A program made the translations under genes and the position numbers. A stretch of DNA of 64,000 nucleotides from Rhexocercosporidium sp. MPI-PUGE-AT-0058 (lineage: Eukaryota > Ascomycota > Leotiomycetes > Helotiales), in NCBI GenBank assembly GCA_020746875.1, contig JAGTJL010000002.1:3534001-3598000 (forward strand). Reading direction: 5' to 3'. Below are positions 33,613 to 44,551 of the stretch, piece after piece; the first letter of the stretch is position 1, and every line of letters begins with the position of its first letter. The notes under the pieces were generated by a model. The model did not search any database. It was given only the letters and a program-made list of their open reading frames with translations, and was not told the DNA's origin.

Positions 33613-36600
33613 TGTAATGACGTTTTGTTAATTTGAGATGGGTTCTGCATTTTACTTGCTCTCTCATGCATGATGATTCGCATGGAGTCGGACGGGAATT
33701 GAATGGAATTGCATGAAAAGAATTGGGAGATGAGATACCACCCTCCTCTAATGGAGATTTAGTTAGTTCGTGTGGCACATTCATCGCCTTTCAATCGAAG
33801 AGTGATTTCTGCATATATTTGATTCTTAAACTTCTGTTCTTGTGACTGACTCGTGGCTATCTGGAAATTCTGTGGTGCACACAAATTAATTTTATACCGA
33901 AGAACTTTGAGGCTTACCGAGGAATGATAAGGATTACATTCATGGAATCCACTTGTTAATTTTGAGCTTCCTGCGCGGCGCTCCTAGGTAGCTAGCTTGG
34001 CTATTGGTTAGCTCAGTCGAGTACTGCGGAGGGGGGCGGGAGAAGAATGGTAAATTCATGTAACGCAGGGTGGTGGTTACTCAAGCCTCATATTTCTACC
34101 CTCTACATTTCTGCATTGGAAGGAAGTAAATCGACTCTTCATTATAATGAAAAATGCTTATACGTTGGTGGGCTGGGTAGGTAGGTGGCTGTTCATGCGT
34201 GAAGGCGGGTGAGTTGATCACGATTTGTTGTGTTTTTTGGGGATTTGGGATTTAGAGTTGATGGGTTGATTGAATAGCAGTTAGGGTAGTTTTGGGGGGT
34301 GGGTAGATGGACGGGGAAGTATTTGTTTGTTGTTGTCTTTTTGAGGGTTTTGTTGTCGATTTGGGACTTTGTTTCTTGTTAATTTGATTGCTGTCTGTCA
34401 ATCCGAGAGCGGTTCACGCTTACCCTTGGCTAGAGATTGAGTAATGGTGTAATCATTCCTAGCTCCTGGGCGTTTTTGGATAGGAAGAGATTATCTTTCT
34501 CTTGGCTGGGCACTTTTTTTGAGGGACGGCGGTTTGAAGTGTTGATCCTAATTACCTTCCTCTAAGCTCTGAGCTCTGAAATTTTGGGAGTTGAGCGTGA
34601 GGTTCGGCTGTTCTGGAATTTGGGAGGTGGGGTGGGGTGAGGTGAGATGAGGTGGGAGGGAGTGGAGGGTTGAGGAGGTGGTTAAATAGTTTTGAAGCCT
34701 TGGGCAGGGTAGCGGAGGGAGGCGAAGGTGGTGGATGTTCTAGATGGGTATTCCTAGGTGGATTTAAGTTAGTACTCAGGTAGAGAGGTGGGAGTCCGCG
34801 AACCGAGTTCCTGTATCTTTGTGTCAATAACTTGCAAGAGGGTTGAAGCTTTGTATGTATTGTCAAAGTAGAGGAACGAGGAAGATCATAGACGACAAGA
34901 TCGTCGAGAGTGATGAGTTGATCTTTCTGATGTTGATCTTTCTGATTGCGAAACGAGTTATTGATTGGCGTTATTCGTTTGGATGGATTCGGAGATGTTG
35001 ACTATCGACCGGACCTGATATCTTAGAGATAAGTGGTTCAAAATGAGGGGAAAGAAGTTAGTAGTGTCGAAATATGTTTCTGTGTTTCGCAATCAAGGCT
35101 CTTCGTCGAAGAGAGGAGTGCTGTCAATCGAGTACGGGATCGTTAGGTAGTTTTGTTTCATCTTGCTAATGTTTCGTGGTGAATACCCTCACATGTGTCC
35201 GAGAAACCTCAAGAAATTCGCTCCTGGGCTCATGGCTTGCTTCGGTGGCATTGTTGGTTGGAAGATGTCTTTCTGAAGCTGAGATTAAGTTGTGTTTTAG
35301 TTAGAACATAGCAGCCGTCTTTATCGGAAAAGAAATTATGAAGGATTAAAGAGTAAAGATTGAGACGGAATGTGGAAGGTACTTCATTTCCTTGATTACA
35401 TGGTGCCTGTTCACATCTGAATAGCGAACCTAATATTACATAAACGCATAGAAATTTAGGTTCCTAGATCTTACCGGAATATATTTTCTCCGATATAACA
35501 ACTTATGTGAGTTGTCGCGGAACGTGGTCCTATATTATATCACTTGGTGGGTGTGTATTTGGTCATATTAACCGTTGATATATCGTGTGGGAAGCAAAAT
35601 TCTGGAATACACACATCTCTCGCGTCTAATCAGAAAAGGAGTGGATATCCTTCAAGCTTAACTTTAATGCTTTGTTGACAGTAGAACCCCTCACCTACGG
35701 AGTAATCGCGGTCGGGTTACCTTATTCGCAGAACCTTATAATATTACTTGCATACCTGAACACTCATACACTGGGATTAGCTAGTTCAAACTTTTAATCT
35801 TACGATAAAAGGCTAATGACATTATCTCGGGTTAGACTCTTTTGTTTTATCAAACGAAGGATTATACTGTAGAATCCTATGATTAATATACTACTGAGAT
35901 ACTCCGTTTATTCTTGGGACTACGCCACTAGAACCTATTGGTTAAATGAAGCACTGTACATCCGTACTCGTACCCTACTAGTAGGTTCAGTCCTACCGAG
36001 AAAGAGAGAGTGTATGGAGGTGTTGGGGTATGTTCAGCTCACCGCCTTTGCAGAACAAGGGAACCCAAGTGTTTGGTTGGTTCAACCCATGTTTTGCCCA
36101 GGCCGTTGAGCCAAACTTTAGCCCTAGCACCTCAGTGCGGCGGTGAAATGTTGTCCATGGTCGACTAGGGGAGTATCCCTTTTAACTTTACAAAGGAGCA
36201 TTTATAAAGCGCATTAAATTTTTCGCGCCAATAGTTGCTAGACCCCCTAGCTGGCGTTGAAGTCCAAGGATAATACTTTATCGTATGATTTCATAATCGC
36301 TCAGGTCGCGCTTCTTCCAGAGACCTACTGTACCACCAACCCTCCCCTCGAGTAATTGGTAGAAGTGGTTAGTCCATCGTACGGGATTAGTCAATTCTCT
36401 TTATACTAAATTCCTATTTATGCACTATGGCAGGAGCTTCACTTCATCAGGCACTCACAAGCTGCTCATGCCAAACCACTTTGATTGGCGGGCTAGACTA
36501 ATCACTTCCACCGACTACCAGAGCAGGGTAGGGGGAGGCTTGTTCAAGCGACGAAGTAACTAGGTCGCGATCTAGGAAAAGGTTTTATAGAGGGGCACAT

Positions 36601-36939
36601 ACCCCCAGCTGTATGAATTTAACGTTTTAGCTGGCTTAGTTTGATTCAGCATTAGAAACTATATTATAGTACGAGAGATACTTGCTATACCTAAATTTAT
36701 TTAGATAAGACAATATAATATGCATCAGAATTATAAGAGCCTCAGGTATCAAGTTTACTATAAGGACTTATAATTAAACCAAGTTTCCCCTCCAGTAATG
36801 AAAATCTTAGTCCTCACAAGATTCTCTTCGTCACACAGTACACGGTGCTAATTATCGTTTACTCTAATACATCTACTTGCTTGTTTATACTGTACCCCTT
36901 ACGACTCTGCTCTATCCTACTCCGAACCTCACCGAAGCT
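33613..36939. other. long intergenic region (about 3.3 kb)
   Basis: PTR2 3' flank, then G/T-rich DNA (34020-34700) and AT-leaning DNA (35300-36900). Short frames (34552-34866 minus, 35879-36109 plus) have no support. The segment 35640-36620 has a patchwork feel of an old, eroded repeat, but no transposon protein or terminal repeat could be read. Confidence 0.4.
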
Positions 36940-37244
36940 ATGCAGCTCAAGTCACTCATTGTTCTATTACTGGCGGGTATAAGCGAAGCGCAAAGTTGCC
37001 ATGACCGCAATCCTATAACGGTTGATGGTGTATGTAAAAAAAAATCTGGGGAGCAATTTGGAAAGTGCAGCCCTGGAGCGACACCATGTGGCCGGGGATC
37101 ACAAGTACACATTATCTTTGCGGGAGTTGGCTTTTGCGAATTCGATGATGATTGTAATACCCAAGTAAGGATTCATATCGCAGTAGAGAACTTGATAAAT
37201 AATATACTAATGGTTTCAAAAAGTACGAATGTTGCGGGCGATAA
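36940..37244 (+). CDS. small secreted cysteine-rich protein, 81 aa, 8 Cys
   Basis: Two exons: 36940-37164 and 37224-37244, with a 59-bp intron (GTAAGG...AAAAG, branch TACTAAT). Splicing replaces the longer unspliced tail with QYECCGR and stop. The ATG at 36940 gives a clean signal peptide (MQLKSLIVLLLAGISEAQS). The mature part has eight cysteines in SCHDRNP, GVCKKK, GKCSPG, TPCGRG, GFCEFDDDC and ECC, a spacing that fits a disulphide knot. The size matches small secreted proteins of plant-associated or saprotrophic ascomycetes. No family name can be given. The frame is unbroken, in contrast to the secreted-protein relic at 29382. Confidence 0.68.
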
Positions 37245-38133
37245 AGCAGAGCCTGATTTTATAGCTTGTGGCGATAGGCTCACTTAGGTCTCTTAGCGAG
37301 TCAGACAGAGTCAGACTTGTACCGGGCTTTTTCTTGTTGCTGTTGGGTTTGGGGGTTAAGTTGACGTTGAAGAAAGTGATGGTGGGTTGTTCATTTGGTG
37401 TTATTTCTGGGAAAAGGGTGTTGTGAAGTTTTCGTGCTTGGATGAAGCTGAGATATCGGATGGAGGGGAGAGAAGTGTGTCTTGAAGGAGGAGGGCCGAG
37501 GTGAAATAAGTCTCAAGACTGGATCAATGAATTTGACCTTTCAGCGTCTTCAACATTTTGACATACGCTTTTGTTCGGACTAAAAGTGGCAAGCGAGGTA
37601 ATTCATGATGTACAGACTGCTGAATGTAATCACAAGCTTGTAAGAGTAAATTGGGGAAGACCACATTTCAAAGATTACTCACCATCGAATGAATTTGCGT
37701 TAAAATGTTATTATTGATTAAACTGAAATAAGGGCTATGCAGGAACTACCGTAGGTAAGACTAACTGTCGTGATGCTCTTCCGCTCTAGTGTTTGAAATC
37801 ATGGGAATCATCACGGCGTAGGCTCCCATTTGAATTGAAGTAAAACGATTCACTCAGCTTTCTAAGTAAGATCCTGCCAGTGGGGGGGAATGCTATAAGC
37901 AAGAGATTGGACTCCGCTACTTGAGCTCACACAGTACTGTAAACGCTCGAGTTTTTCTCTCATGCGAGCGTTCTTCCTTTCACATCACGGAACGTTTACT
38001 GATAAGAAGAGAACGGAACAGATTGCTTAAAAACATACGTTACTCAAGGGAGGCTTGGACAAAGGCATAATTGCCAGTGTGCCCGTCAAAGGTTAAATAC
38101 ATCACGAAGCCACAACAATCAAACAAAGAAATT
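37245..38133. other. intergenic region
   Basis: 3' flank of the secreted-protein gene and AT-leaning sequence. No gene seen. Confidence 0.45.
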
Positions 38134-38553
38134 CTACAAATCCGGATTAAGTGGCTTCATCTCCTCCCCCACCATCCCACCCATCCAAGCTCCACCCACC
38201 AACTCAATTTTCCACCCACAACGCCACTCTGGCCACATACACTCCAATCCATTGTCACAATCATGTTCCGGAACCTCATTTTCATACTTCTCAATCATCT
38301 TCTTCACCTCCTCATCCTGAGCTACAAAAATCCCAGACTTTCTACACTGCCGAATCGCCTCTTCTTGGTACATTTTACTCATAATTTCTCGAGCCTCTTT
38401 CTCGCCGACTGTGAAGGCGTGCTCGATGATCCGAACCAGCATGTGGTTTGTGACTGTTATGTCGGAGGGGGAGCCGCCATTTTGGACATAAGCGAGTTTT
38501 CGCTTCTCTTCGTCGTATTTGGGGTGGTGTTTGGGATAGATTTTTGATGACAT
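38134..38553 (-). CDS. hypothetical protein, 139 aa
   Basis: Single minus-strand frame with a plausible start context (CCCAACATG). The sequence is hydrophilic and helical in the middle (MLVRIIEHAFTVGEKEAREI, MSKMYQEEAIRQCRKSG), then has a Cys/Trp-containing stretch (HDCDNGLECMWPEWRCGW) and a Met/Gly-rich end. The mix of charged helices and paired cysteines looks like a real protein rather than a chance frame. No signal peptide or membrane segment. I do not recognise the family. The opposite-strand frame over the same bases is Pro/His-rich and looks like its shadow. Confidence 0.5.
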   Translation of the reverse strand: MSSKIYPKHHPKYDEEKRKLAYVQNGGSPSDITVTNHMLVRIIEHAFTVGEKEAREIMSKMYQEEAIRQCRKSGIFVAQDEEVKKMIEKYENEVPEHDCDNGLECMWPEWRCGWKIELVGGAWMGGMVGEEMKPLNPDL

Positions 38554-39400
38554 GTTGGGATTTGTACTATCAATTGCTACCGAGTTGCTGTGTAGCTGAT
38601 TGCTTAGTCCTTGGATGCTTGTATGTGGGAGTGAGAGTCGTTTTGATCACACTGTTAAAAGAGGCTGGAAGTCCTTCGGTTGAGAGGGACTGGAGGATGT
38701 TTTAGGATACGGGCTTGGTTATATAGTACTGCAGAAACTTTAGGTCTATAGTTTCGTCTAAAAGTATTCACAGTCATATCAGATCCAGTGAGATACAGCA
38801 GGTGTGTAGAATCATTCATTATCATCGACAGCACTATAATGCCATTCACTCACTTCATATTTTATGCGTGAATGTTAGCTATTGTTTGGATCCTGATGTG
38901 AGAGTTCAAGACGTAGTAACACCTGTGTCTTTGGCAAGCAGAGAAGTTTATGAATGTGCTCAGGCAGATGTACGCCCCGTGAATAGGGAATTGAACACCC
39001 GGAGAAAGACTGGAAATACTCATAGAACGAGGATGCGGAACTTGACTGTGATTTAAATGATCGTAGCTTAATTGAAAGAATAGCTGCTAGTAACAGAGAT
39101 TATTAGATTCAAGTTCAATCTAGCATCGCAATCAAGGCTCGCATGGGTCAGACCTACTTGGCGATTATAGCTGATGCGGTGTTTTGATAGCTCTTGGCTA
39201 AGCGAACGTCGCCAAGCATTCCCAATTTTATTCAACTTCATATGGTAATCACATCAAAAGCGTCCGCGGTGTTAGAACCAAATTTTCATTCAACTGAGAG
39301 ACGAATCTAACAAAAAAGAAACATGATATCACTACAAATCCGACTGGACAATAATTATAAAAGGCAAAATCCCCTACAGTACATCCACTGAACACCGGGT
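38554..39400. other. intergenic region
   Basis: No gene seen; short frames only. Confidence 0.4.
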
Positions 39401-39757
39401 TCACCACTCGCTCCATGGGAACTCCTTGCCCTTTCCTCCACCCCCAGGAACATGCCAATCCTCCATTTCATTTTGCAACGCTCTTAGTCTCACGAAATAC
39501 TTATCGTTACCAAGGAAAGTGGTGTAACCGAAACCAACTAACTTCACGAGTACGATTGGTGCTTCTCGGATGCTTGCCCCCTCCACTTGGCAGAGACACT
39601 GGATGTTCTCTTTTTGCGTAACCACTTCTTCAAGGGGTGGTATTGGGGCTGGTGCAGGTCCGAATCCAGGTACCGGAACATACTTATAGATGAGGGATAT
39701 CGAGCGTGACTTGGATTGGTAACATAACTTAGTGTTGTAGAATGTGTGGATCTTCAT
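39401..39757 (-). CDS. hypothetical protein, 118 aa
   Basis: Minus-strand frame with a Pro-rich region (PVPGFGPAPAPIPPLEEVV) near residues 28-46 and a more folded-looking second half (VLVKLVGFGYTTFLGNDKYF, LRALQNEMEDWHVPGGGG). The N-terminal 25 residues look weaker, so the real start could be an upstream exon. Nothing in it identifies a function. It could be a chance frame, but the second half has the residue mix of an expressed protein. Confidence 0.35.
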   Translation of the reverse strand: MKIHTFYNTKLCYQSKSRSISLIYKYVPVPGFGPAPAPIPPLEEVVTQKENIQCLCQVEGASIREAPIVLVKLVGFGYTTFLGNDKYFVRLRALQNEMEDWHVPGGGGKGKEFPWSEW

Positions 39758-40288
39758 GTTAGATTAAAAAAATTTATCACCTAGGTATATTTAGCTAAGG
39801 CACCTGGTAGACAATGAGTTTTACTTCGTCAAAATAGTCGAACCAAAAGATTAGGGTCCACAGCACTGTGGTCACTTTTGGGTAACACCTGTCAATCATA
39901 GCAGTACTCGTGGAAATTACTCTCAGCAAGCGCTGCACGTTACGCTTTGTCCAGGCAGTGTGATTTACTAGAAGATGAGATTGTATGTGGTTAAGGACTG
40001 CAGAGTTGGGGCCCATATATACACCAATTCATCATTTGTGACAGACCGGGCTTGCAACAATCTGAGGAAATTGCCGCATTTATGGGCAACATCGCTGACC
40101 CAGCTCAACATCTCAGATGGCAAGATGGAGCTAAGTGATCACTCTGAGCAGGTTGAATGCTTCACAGAGCCATTTCATCTAGGCAAATTGACGTTTTGGG
40201 TTATAAATCTCCTCTCACAGCGACTCAAAAGCGACGGTACCCATACCCTAGCTAATGTGCCAGGTGGTTGATTCATCGAACACCGCTA
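39758..40288. other. intergenic region
   Basis: No supported gene between the two hypothetical minus-strand genes. Confidence 0.4.
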
Positions 40289-40738
40289 TTACTCTTCTTC
40301 ACCACCAGCCATAGCACCCTCCCACCGATCCACCACATCCAGAACCTCCCACCCACAAACAAAGACCCACTCCCTCGACCCCACCCTTCTAATCTCCCCC
40401 TCACCAAACAGCTCTTCCATCATCCTCTCCAGCTCTCCTGGAAAGGTGATTCTATTCGCTCATATCAAAGCCGCTGTGAGGTGTGCTGCTAGGACGTGTC
40501 GTGCGTGGAGGGGCTTAGCTGGTAGTATGGAGTATAGGGAGTGGAATTGTGATGGAGGTGGGGTCGAGGATCGCGTGAAGGGCGAGAGGGAGGAAGAGAG
40601 GGATGTTATTGTGGTTTTTATTTCAAAAGGAGGGCGTGGAGGGTAGAGGAGTAGGTTATTGTGGGTCTTTTGGTAGGATGGTGAGAGGATGTTGTTTCTG
40701 ATGGGGATAGTTTCTAGGGGCTCATGAGGTGTGGACAT
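40289..40738 (-). pseudogene. hypothetical protein with one in-frame TGA
   Basis: One minus-strand frame runs from ATG at 40738 to TAA at 40289-40291, 150 codons, with a single TGA at 40460-40462. Before it: FHSLYSILPAKPLHARHVLA and HLTAALI. After it: NRITFPGELERMMEELFGEG and SREWVFVCGWEVLDVVDRWE, which is strongly protein-like. No GT-AG pair could remove the stop. CGA (Arg) to TGA is the simplest origin. The first half is Ser/Pro/Thr-rich, the second an acidic helical domain. Family not recognised. It may be a very recent pseudogene, a recoding case or an error. Confidence 0.55.
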
Positions 40739-41174
40739 TGACTTGTTGTGAATTTGAACTGTAGAATTTTGAGGATGTAGCTTTGTTTTAAGTGGTAAAG
40801 ATTGGTTGGTCTTTGCTTCTGAGTTGCCTTGTAATGGTTGGAGGTATTGATTCCTGTGGTGTGTTTGTCTGAGAACGTGGGTGTAGATGATAGAAGAAGG
40901 TGTTGGAAAGGAAGGAGAGCTACCAGCATGTACGCAAGACTTCCCACTTGAGATAAAATGGTGATTGGCCTGCCTCGAAAAGAGTCAGAAGTGGAAATGA
41001 AGGAGACTGCCAAGAATGATTGTAGAAGACTGTACGCGTGATTAAAAGGTACTGCACCACTCGTAACTGTACACATAGAAGAAAGACGGTCGAATCGCAT
41101 GCCGAACTTAAATTCCCAACCAAAGGAGCCATAAAAGTCATCAACACCAAAACTCCATCCTACTCCAATCCTAA
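40739..41174. other. spacer between two minus-strand genes
   Basis: The 164-codon minus frame at 40714-41208 crosses this spacer but overlaps the end of the upstream gene in another frame and has no motif. I read it as untranslated flank. Confidence 0.4.
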
Positions 41175-41996
41175 TCAACGATGAAACACCGCACTCCCTG
41201 GCACCCACCCCTTCTCCCTAACACAATACCACGTATCTGTCTCACTAGTATCATTTCCCCCAGCAGTATTCTGATCAATACTTGCATAAAGACTCCAGCC
41301 AAAGCCCTCAAGACACTCCAACATCCTCATCAACAACAACCTCGTGCTCATCGTCTCTTCCCCCATTGCCATCCACGGATACCCATTAATCTTAAACTCC
41401 CACGCATTCAACGTACGATCCTTCCACCCACAATCCGTCTGCAACAGCCTCATCCCGGCAAGTAGATCTTTAAACGCACCCCGTAACTGCTCGTCAGCGC
41501 CAATGAGACGCAATCGATCGGCTCTGTTGAATGAGATCGCGATCCATTCACTGACAGGAGGAGGCTGCTGCTGTTTTCGGAAGAACAGCGTATCTTTGTC
41601 CATCTGCTTCTTGCTCACATCCGTACTAGCATGTAGAATCCATCCTACAGAGAATAGATACGCAAGAACCTCTCTCATTATGACCCGCGAACATATCGCG
41701 TCAGTCGATTGTCCATACCATGGGTTGCCGTAGAGTTTGAACTCGTGGGATCCCCCGTATTTTTGTTCGGCTTGGAGGCCTTTGGGGTAGGTGGTGCTTA
41801 TTACGTTGCGGAGGCCGTCGATTTCGGATTGGGGGAAGGAGAGTAGCCGGATGCGGTCGCTGCGGTGGAGGGAGACGGATGCGAAGGCTGTGCGGAAGGG
41901 AGTGTATGCTGGAGCGAGGGGGGAGGTAGTTGAGTTCGATTGCTGGAAGCCCTTTTCTTGCGACAAAGACTTCTCACTAGGGTATTGAGAGTTCAT
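41175..41996 (-). CDS. fungal protein with two copies of one about 100-residue domain
   Basis: Intronless, 273 residues, no break. The protein is an internal duplication. Copy 1 (about 40-140) has FASVSLHRSDRIRLLSF, then FKLYGNPWYGQSTDAICSRV, MREVLAYLFSVGWILHASTDV and DTLFFRK. Copy 2 (about 150-270) repeats the same order: IAISFNRADRLRLIGAD, FKINGYPWMAMGEETMSTRL, MRMLECLEGFGWSLYASID and DTWYCVRE. Shared points are F-x-R-x-D-R-(I/L)-R-L, (F)K-(L/I)-x-G-(N/Y)-P-W and a G-W-x-L-(H/Y)-A-S-x-D strand. I know of no function. The C-terminal strand with D-T-x-(F/Y) looks like a small alpha/beta fold. A TATA-like box lies about 170 bases upstream (42168). Confidence 0.72.
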   Translation of the reverse strand: MNSQYPSEKSLSQEKGFQQSNSTTSPLAPAYTPFRTAFASVSLHRSDRIRLLSFPQSEIDGLRNVISTTYPKGLQAEQKYGGSHEFKLYGNPWYGQSTDAICSRVIMREVLAYLFSVGWILHASTDVSKKQMDKDTLFFRKQQQPPPVSEWIAISFNRADRLRLIGADEQLRGAFKDLLAGMRLLQTDCGWKDRTLNAWEFKINGYPWMAMGEETMSTRLLLMRMLECLEGFGWSLYASIDQNTAGGNDTSETDTWYCVREKGWVPGSAVFHR

Positions 41997-42686
41997 CGTG
42001 ATGGCTCTTTGCTGGGTGGTTGTGCGGGGCGAGGCTTCGGCCTTGGATGACGTCAGTGAAGCTGACCTGCTCTTGAAATTCCGTGTCCCTGATGAGACCT
42101 CTGATTCGGATTCTTCTCTGTCTGCTGAGAAGCCGTAAAGTCGACGTACTAGAGGGGAGTGGGGAGTTTATAAGCACCTTTGTTGGTGATCAGCGAGGGA
42201 TGTTGCTGACTGCCTGGCGAGGCTGTACAGCGTTCAAAGGGAGTGGCTGTGCCTAGATCCTAGCGTTTAGCGCTCCATTTTGCTCAATGCAACGAAGTAG
42301 CACCATCTGACACCGGATATGACCCGAAAACACATCCTTCTTGAAGACTGTAGCACCTCGGGAATTAAAATTATTCTAGGTTTCATGTCATTGTAGCCGC
42401 CGTAGAGGCGTGCAAGTAAGCTCTTTTACAGGAAGGCTAGTTTTGCTTGGCGTCGAGACACGACTGATACCGTGAATGGCATTGAATTGAAATACGATGA
42501 GAGGTTCTGCGTGTGGGTGTCTTAAAAAGAGGCAACTGGATAGGAGCGAGAAGAGTCACTCCTTTTCATTTCATTGGGCTTCTGCGTCACCCGTGGAAGT
42601 GTCCACGAGGATCCGATATCATTGAATGTCCGAACATCTCGAGTGACTTTGAGCGTCGAGAACATCAAACTTCAGAATCCCCAACA
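41997..42686. other. intergenic region
   Basis: Promoter side of the duplicated-domain gene. No other feature supported. Confidence 0.4.
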
Positions 42687-42977
42687 TCATCCTGCTCCTT
42701 TCTCCCTCCTCCCCCTCATGTTCTCCATCACCACCACATCCGTATCATCCCTCCCGCCCATCCCTTGTACCTTTCCCCCTCCGTTCCCTCCCCTGAACCG
42801 CAGCTCCAGCTTATCCGTCTCAGTTGTGAATTTTGGAAGAGGTGAAAGGGCCGATGACCGAGTCTTCCGTTTGGACATCTCCACAAGCTCGGTGTAGGGT
42901 TTGTAGAATGGTTTTGAGCTTGACAGGTGGCTGATGCTTGGAACGAAACGGATGCCTGCGTGGATATTGTGAAATGG
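42687..42977 (-). CDS. possible 3' exon of an unrecognised gene
   Basis: A minus-strand frame opens after CTAG at 42978-42981 and runs to a stop at 42687. It reads PFHNIHAGIRFVPSISHLSS, KPFYKPYTELVEMSKRKTRS, then a Gly/Arg-rich basic tail. The residue mix (aromatic patch followed by a basic disordered tail) is protein-like, but no convincing upstream exon joins in frame. An overlapping plus-strand frame (42574-42897) is less convincing. Weak call. Confidence 0.3.
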   Translation of the reverse strand, partial: PFHNIHAGIRFVPSISHLSSSKPFYKPYTELVEMSKRKTRSSALSPLPKFTTETDKLELRFRGGNGGGKVQGMGGRDDTDVVVMENMRGRREKGAG

Positions 42978-43016
42978 CTAGGGATGTGATGGAATGTGCA
43001 AGTGAGAATTGGGATC

Positions 43017-44285
43017 CTAGAAGCCCTTGTCTTGGGGGGAAGTAGGTGCAGTGATGAAAGACTCGTCTTCAGCGCAATTCTTGCCTGCGGCACCGTCCAG
43101 CGGCTCAGTATTCCTGTTTCGTGTGAGCATCAAGGACACCATGGCTCTCATTCGAGATATTAGGCTCTTTGGCTACTATAGCCTCTCGTGGAGGAACTAG
43201 AAAGACAATTCCGCATGCGTAGGAACCATATACAATGCCCATTTGAGCAGCGACACCAAAATTCGATACCGATACAAGCCAGCAAATGAAGACCAGTCCG
43301 ACAATGAGCCAGAAAATCTTCATAGTACACCGGGAGTCTATAAATGCATCCACCAGAAACAATGCTGCGATGAGGCACAATGATGTTAATGTAGCTGGGG
43401 AACAGAAGTGGTAAAAAATGTATGCGGCTTCGAGAAGGATGCCAGGGGTCCGATCTGGACTGGAATATAGGGTCCCAGGCCATCCAGCAATTGCTATAGC
43501 CATTTGTCAGATCCATGCTTGTCCATCAGCTCGCCAACTTTGAAAGCTGTGGCTCCACGGTCGCAAGTACGAGTCATCTCTTCTCGAAGATCGGCAACAT
43601 ATCGAGGGTAGAAGTAGTTCATGTCTGTTGAATAAAGGATGTATCCGCACTACCCCGGTCAATGTGGACTGAGAAAACTATGTCTGAATACCTACCGTGA
43701 AGGTCATGATATGGGAAACTTTCGATAAGCTAAAGTATAAGGCCATCCATCTGCCCGTTTTCCATTGGTCTTGCCACCTGTAAATGCATCGAGTATCTGA
43801 AATAAAACCCTGTAATGGTGCCTGACAATGAACAGACGTTCAACGTGACTGAGAAGGGTATTAAAATTGAAACTTCGAAAGGAAGCTCCTCCAAGTTATC
43901 CATATATTGCGCCGAACCTCTGGGTGAAATCTTTAATAGTTTCTAGGTTGTTAGCCAAGATCCACCCCGGCATTTGGAAGCCTCGTATCTGCATCCATCT
44001 CCCCCACTTGAACTCTGGGGATCCGCAATCATCTACCCATGAAGAACTCCTTGTCCGGAAATGGAGGGGATGGGATCGTATCCCCTGCCCGCACTCTATG
44101 AACATGCCTCGTTGTTGTCCCATTTCGCGTCCTCCAAGTCATGATGCGTTTTCAAGAGATCCAGGTCTGCCTTCCGCGAAAGGTACTGTACGGCCACCTC
44201 TTGGCAAGACTCCCAGCAGCTTTTGTGGTTGCCCGAAATTGCAACACAGCTTTTCTGTGTACAATAGCTTCAGCTGTGCTTTGGA
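43017..44285 (-). pseudogene. probable multi-exon membrane protein, apparently degenerate
   Basis: Several consecutive minus-strand segments look coded but lie in different frames. In gene order: 44281-44096 (SCWESCQEVAVQYLSRKADL, THHDLEDAKWDNNEACS); 44123-43896 (KWGRWMQIRGFQMPGWILAN, NLETIKDFTQRFGAIYG); about 43830-43692 (YRWQDQWKTGRWMALYFSLS, KVSHIMTFTV); 43624-43494, reached by a good 67-bp intron (43625-43691), with MNYFYPRYVADLREEMTRTC; then 43503-43105 with three hydrophobic helices (SPATLTSLCLIAALFLVDAF, IFWLIVGLVFICWLVSV); and a hydrophilic tail to a stop at 43017. At least two joins need a frameshift. The general shape is a multi-pass membrane protein. The family is not recognised, and a full intron-rich model cannot be excluded. 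Confidence 0.38.
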
Positions 44286-44551
44286 GCCCTTCTAGCAAAG
44301 TAGTCGCTTTGGGAGCAGCACCAGGTTGCCTAACGCGAGGATGTTTGAGGAGTTGTCCCTAACTCATGTCTCATGTTTGCTGTGGTGGATCTTGACGAAT
44401 CGGTGGCGTTGAGCTTGCTGTGGCTGTGCGGCTGCACCAGTGGTGTGGCTTAACGAGGTAAGCTCTCCTCGAATAACTCCTTTTCCATCCTTCTTCTGCA
44501 GTCTAGAGTCCGCAAAAATCTATCCTCACCTCCAGCAATCCTCCTAGCTTG

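Noticed and set aside
35640..36620. Possible eroded retroelement
   Set aside because: Patchy look only; no polymerase, integrase or terminal repeat could be read.
40714..41208. 164-codon minus frame
   Set aside because: Overlaps the 3' end of the duplicated-domain gene in another frame; no motif.
43867..44295. 142-codon plus frame
   Set aside because: Antisense to better coding-like minus-strand segments and rich in Pro/Ser/Cys as shadows often are.
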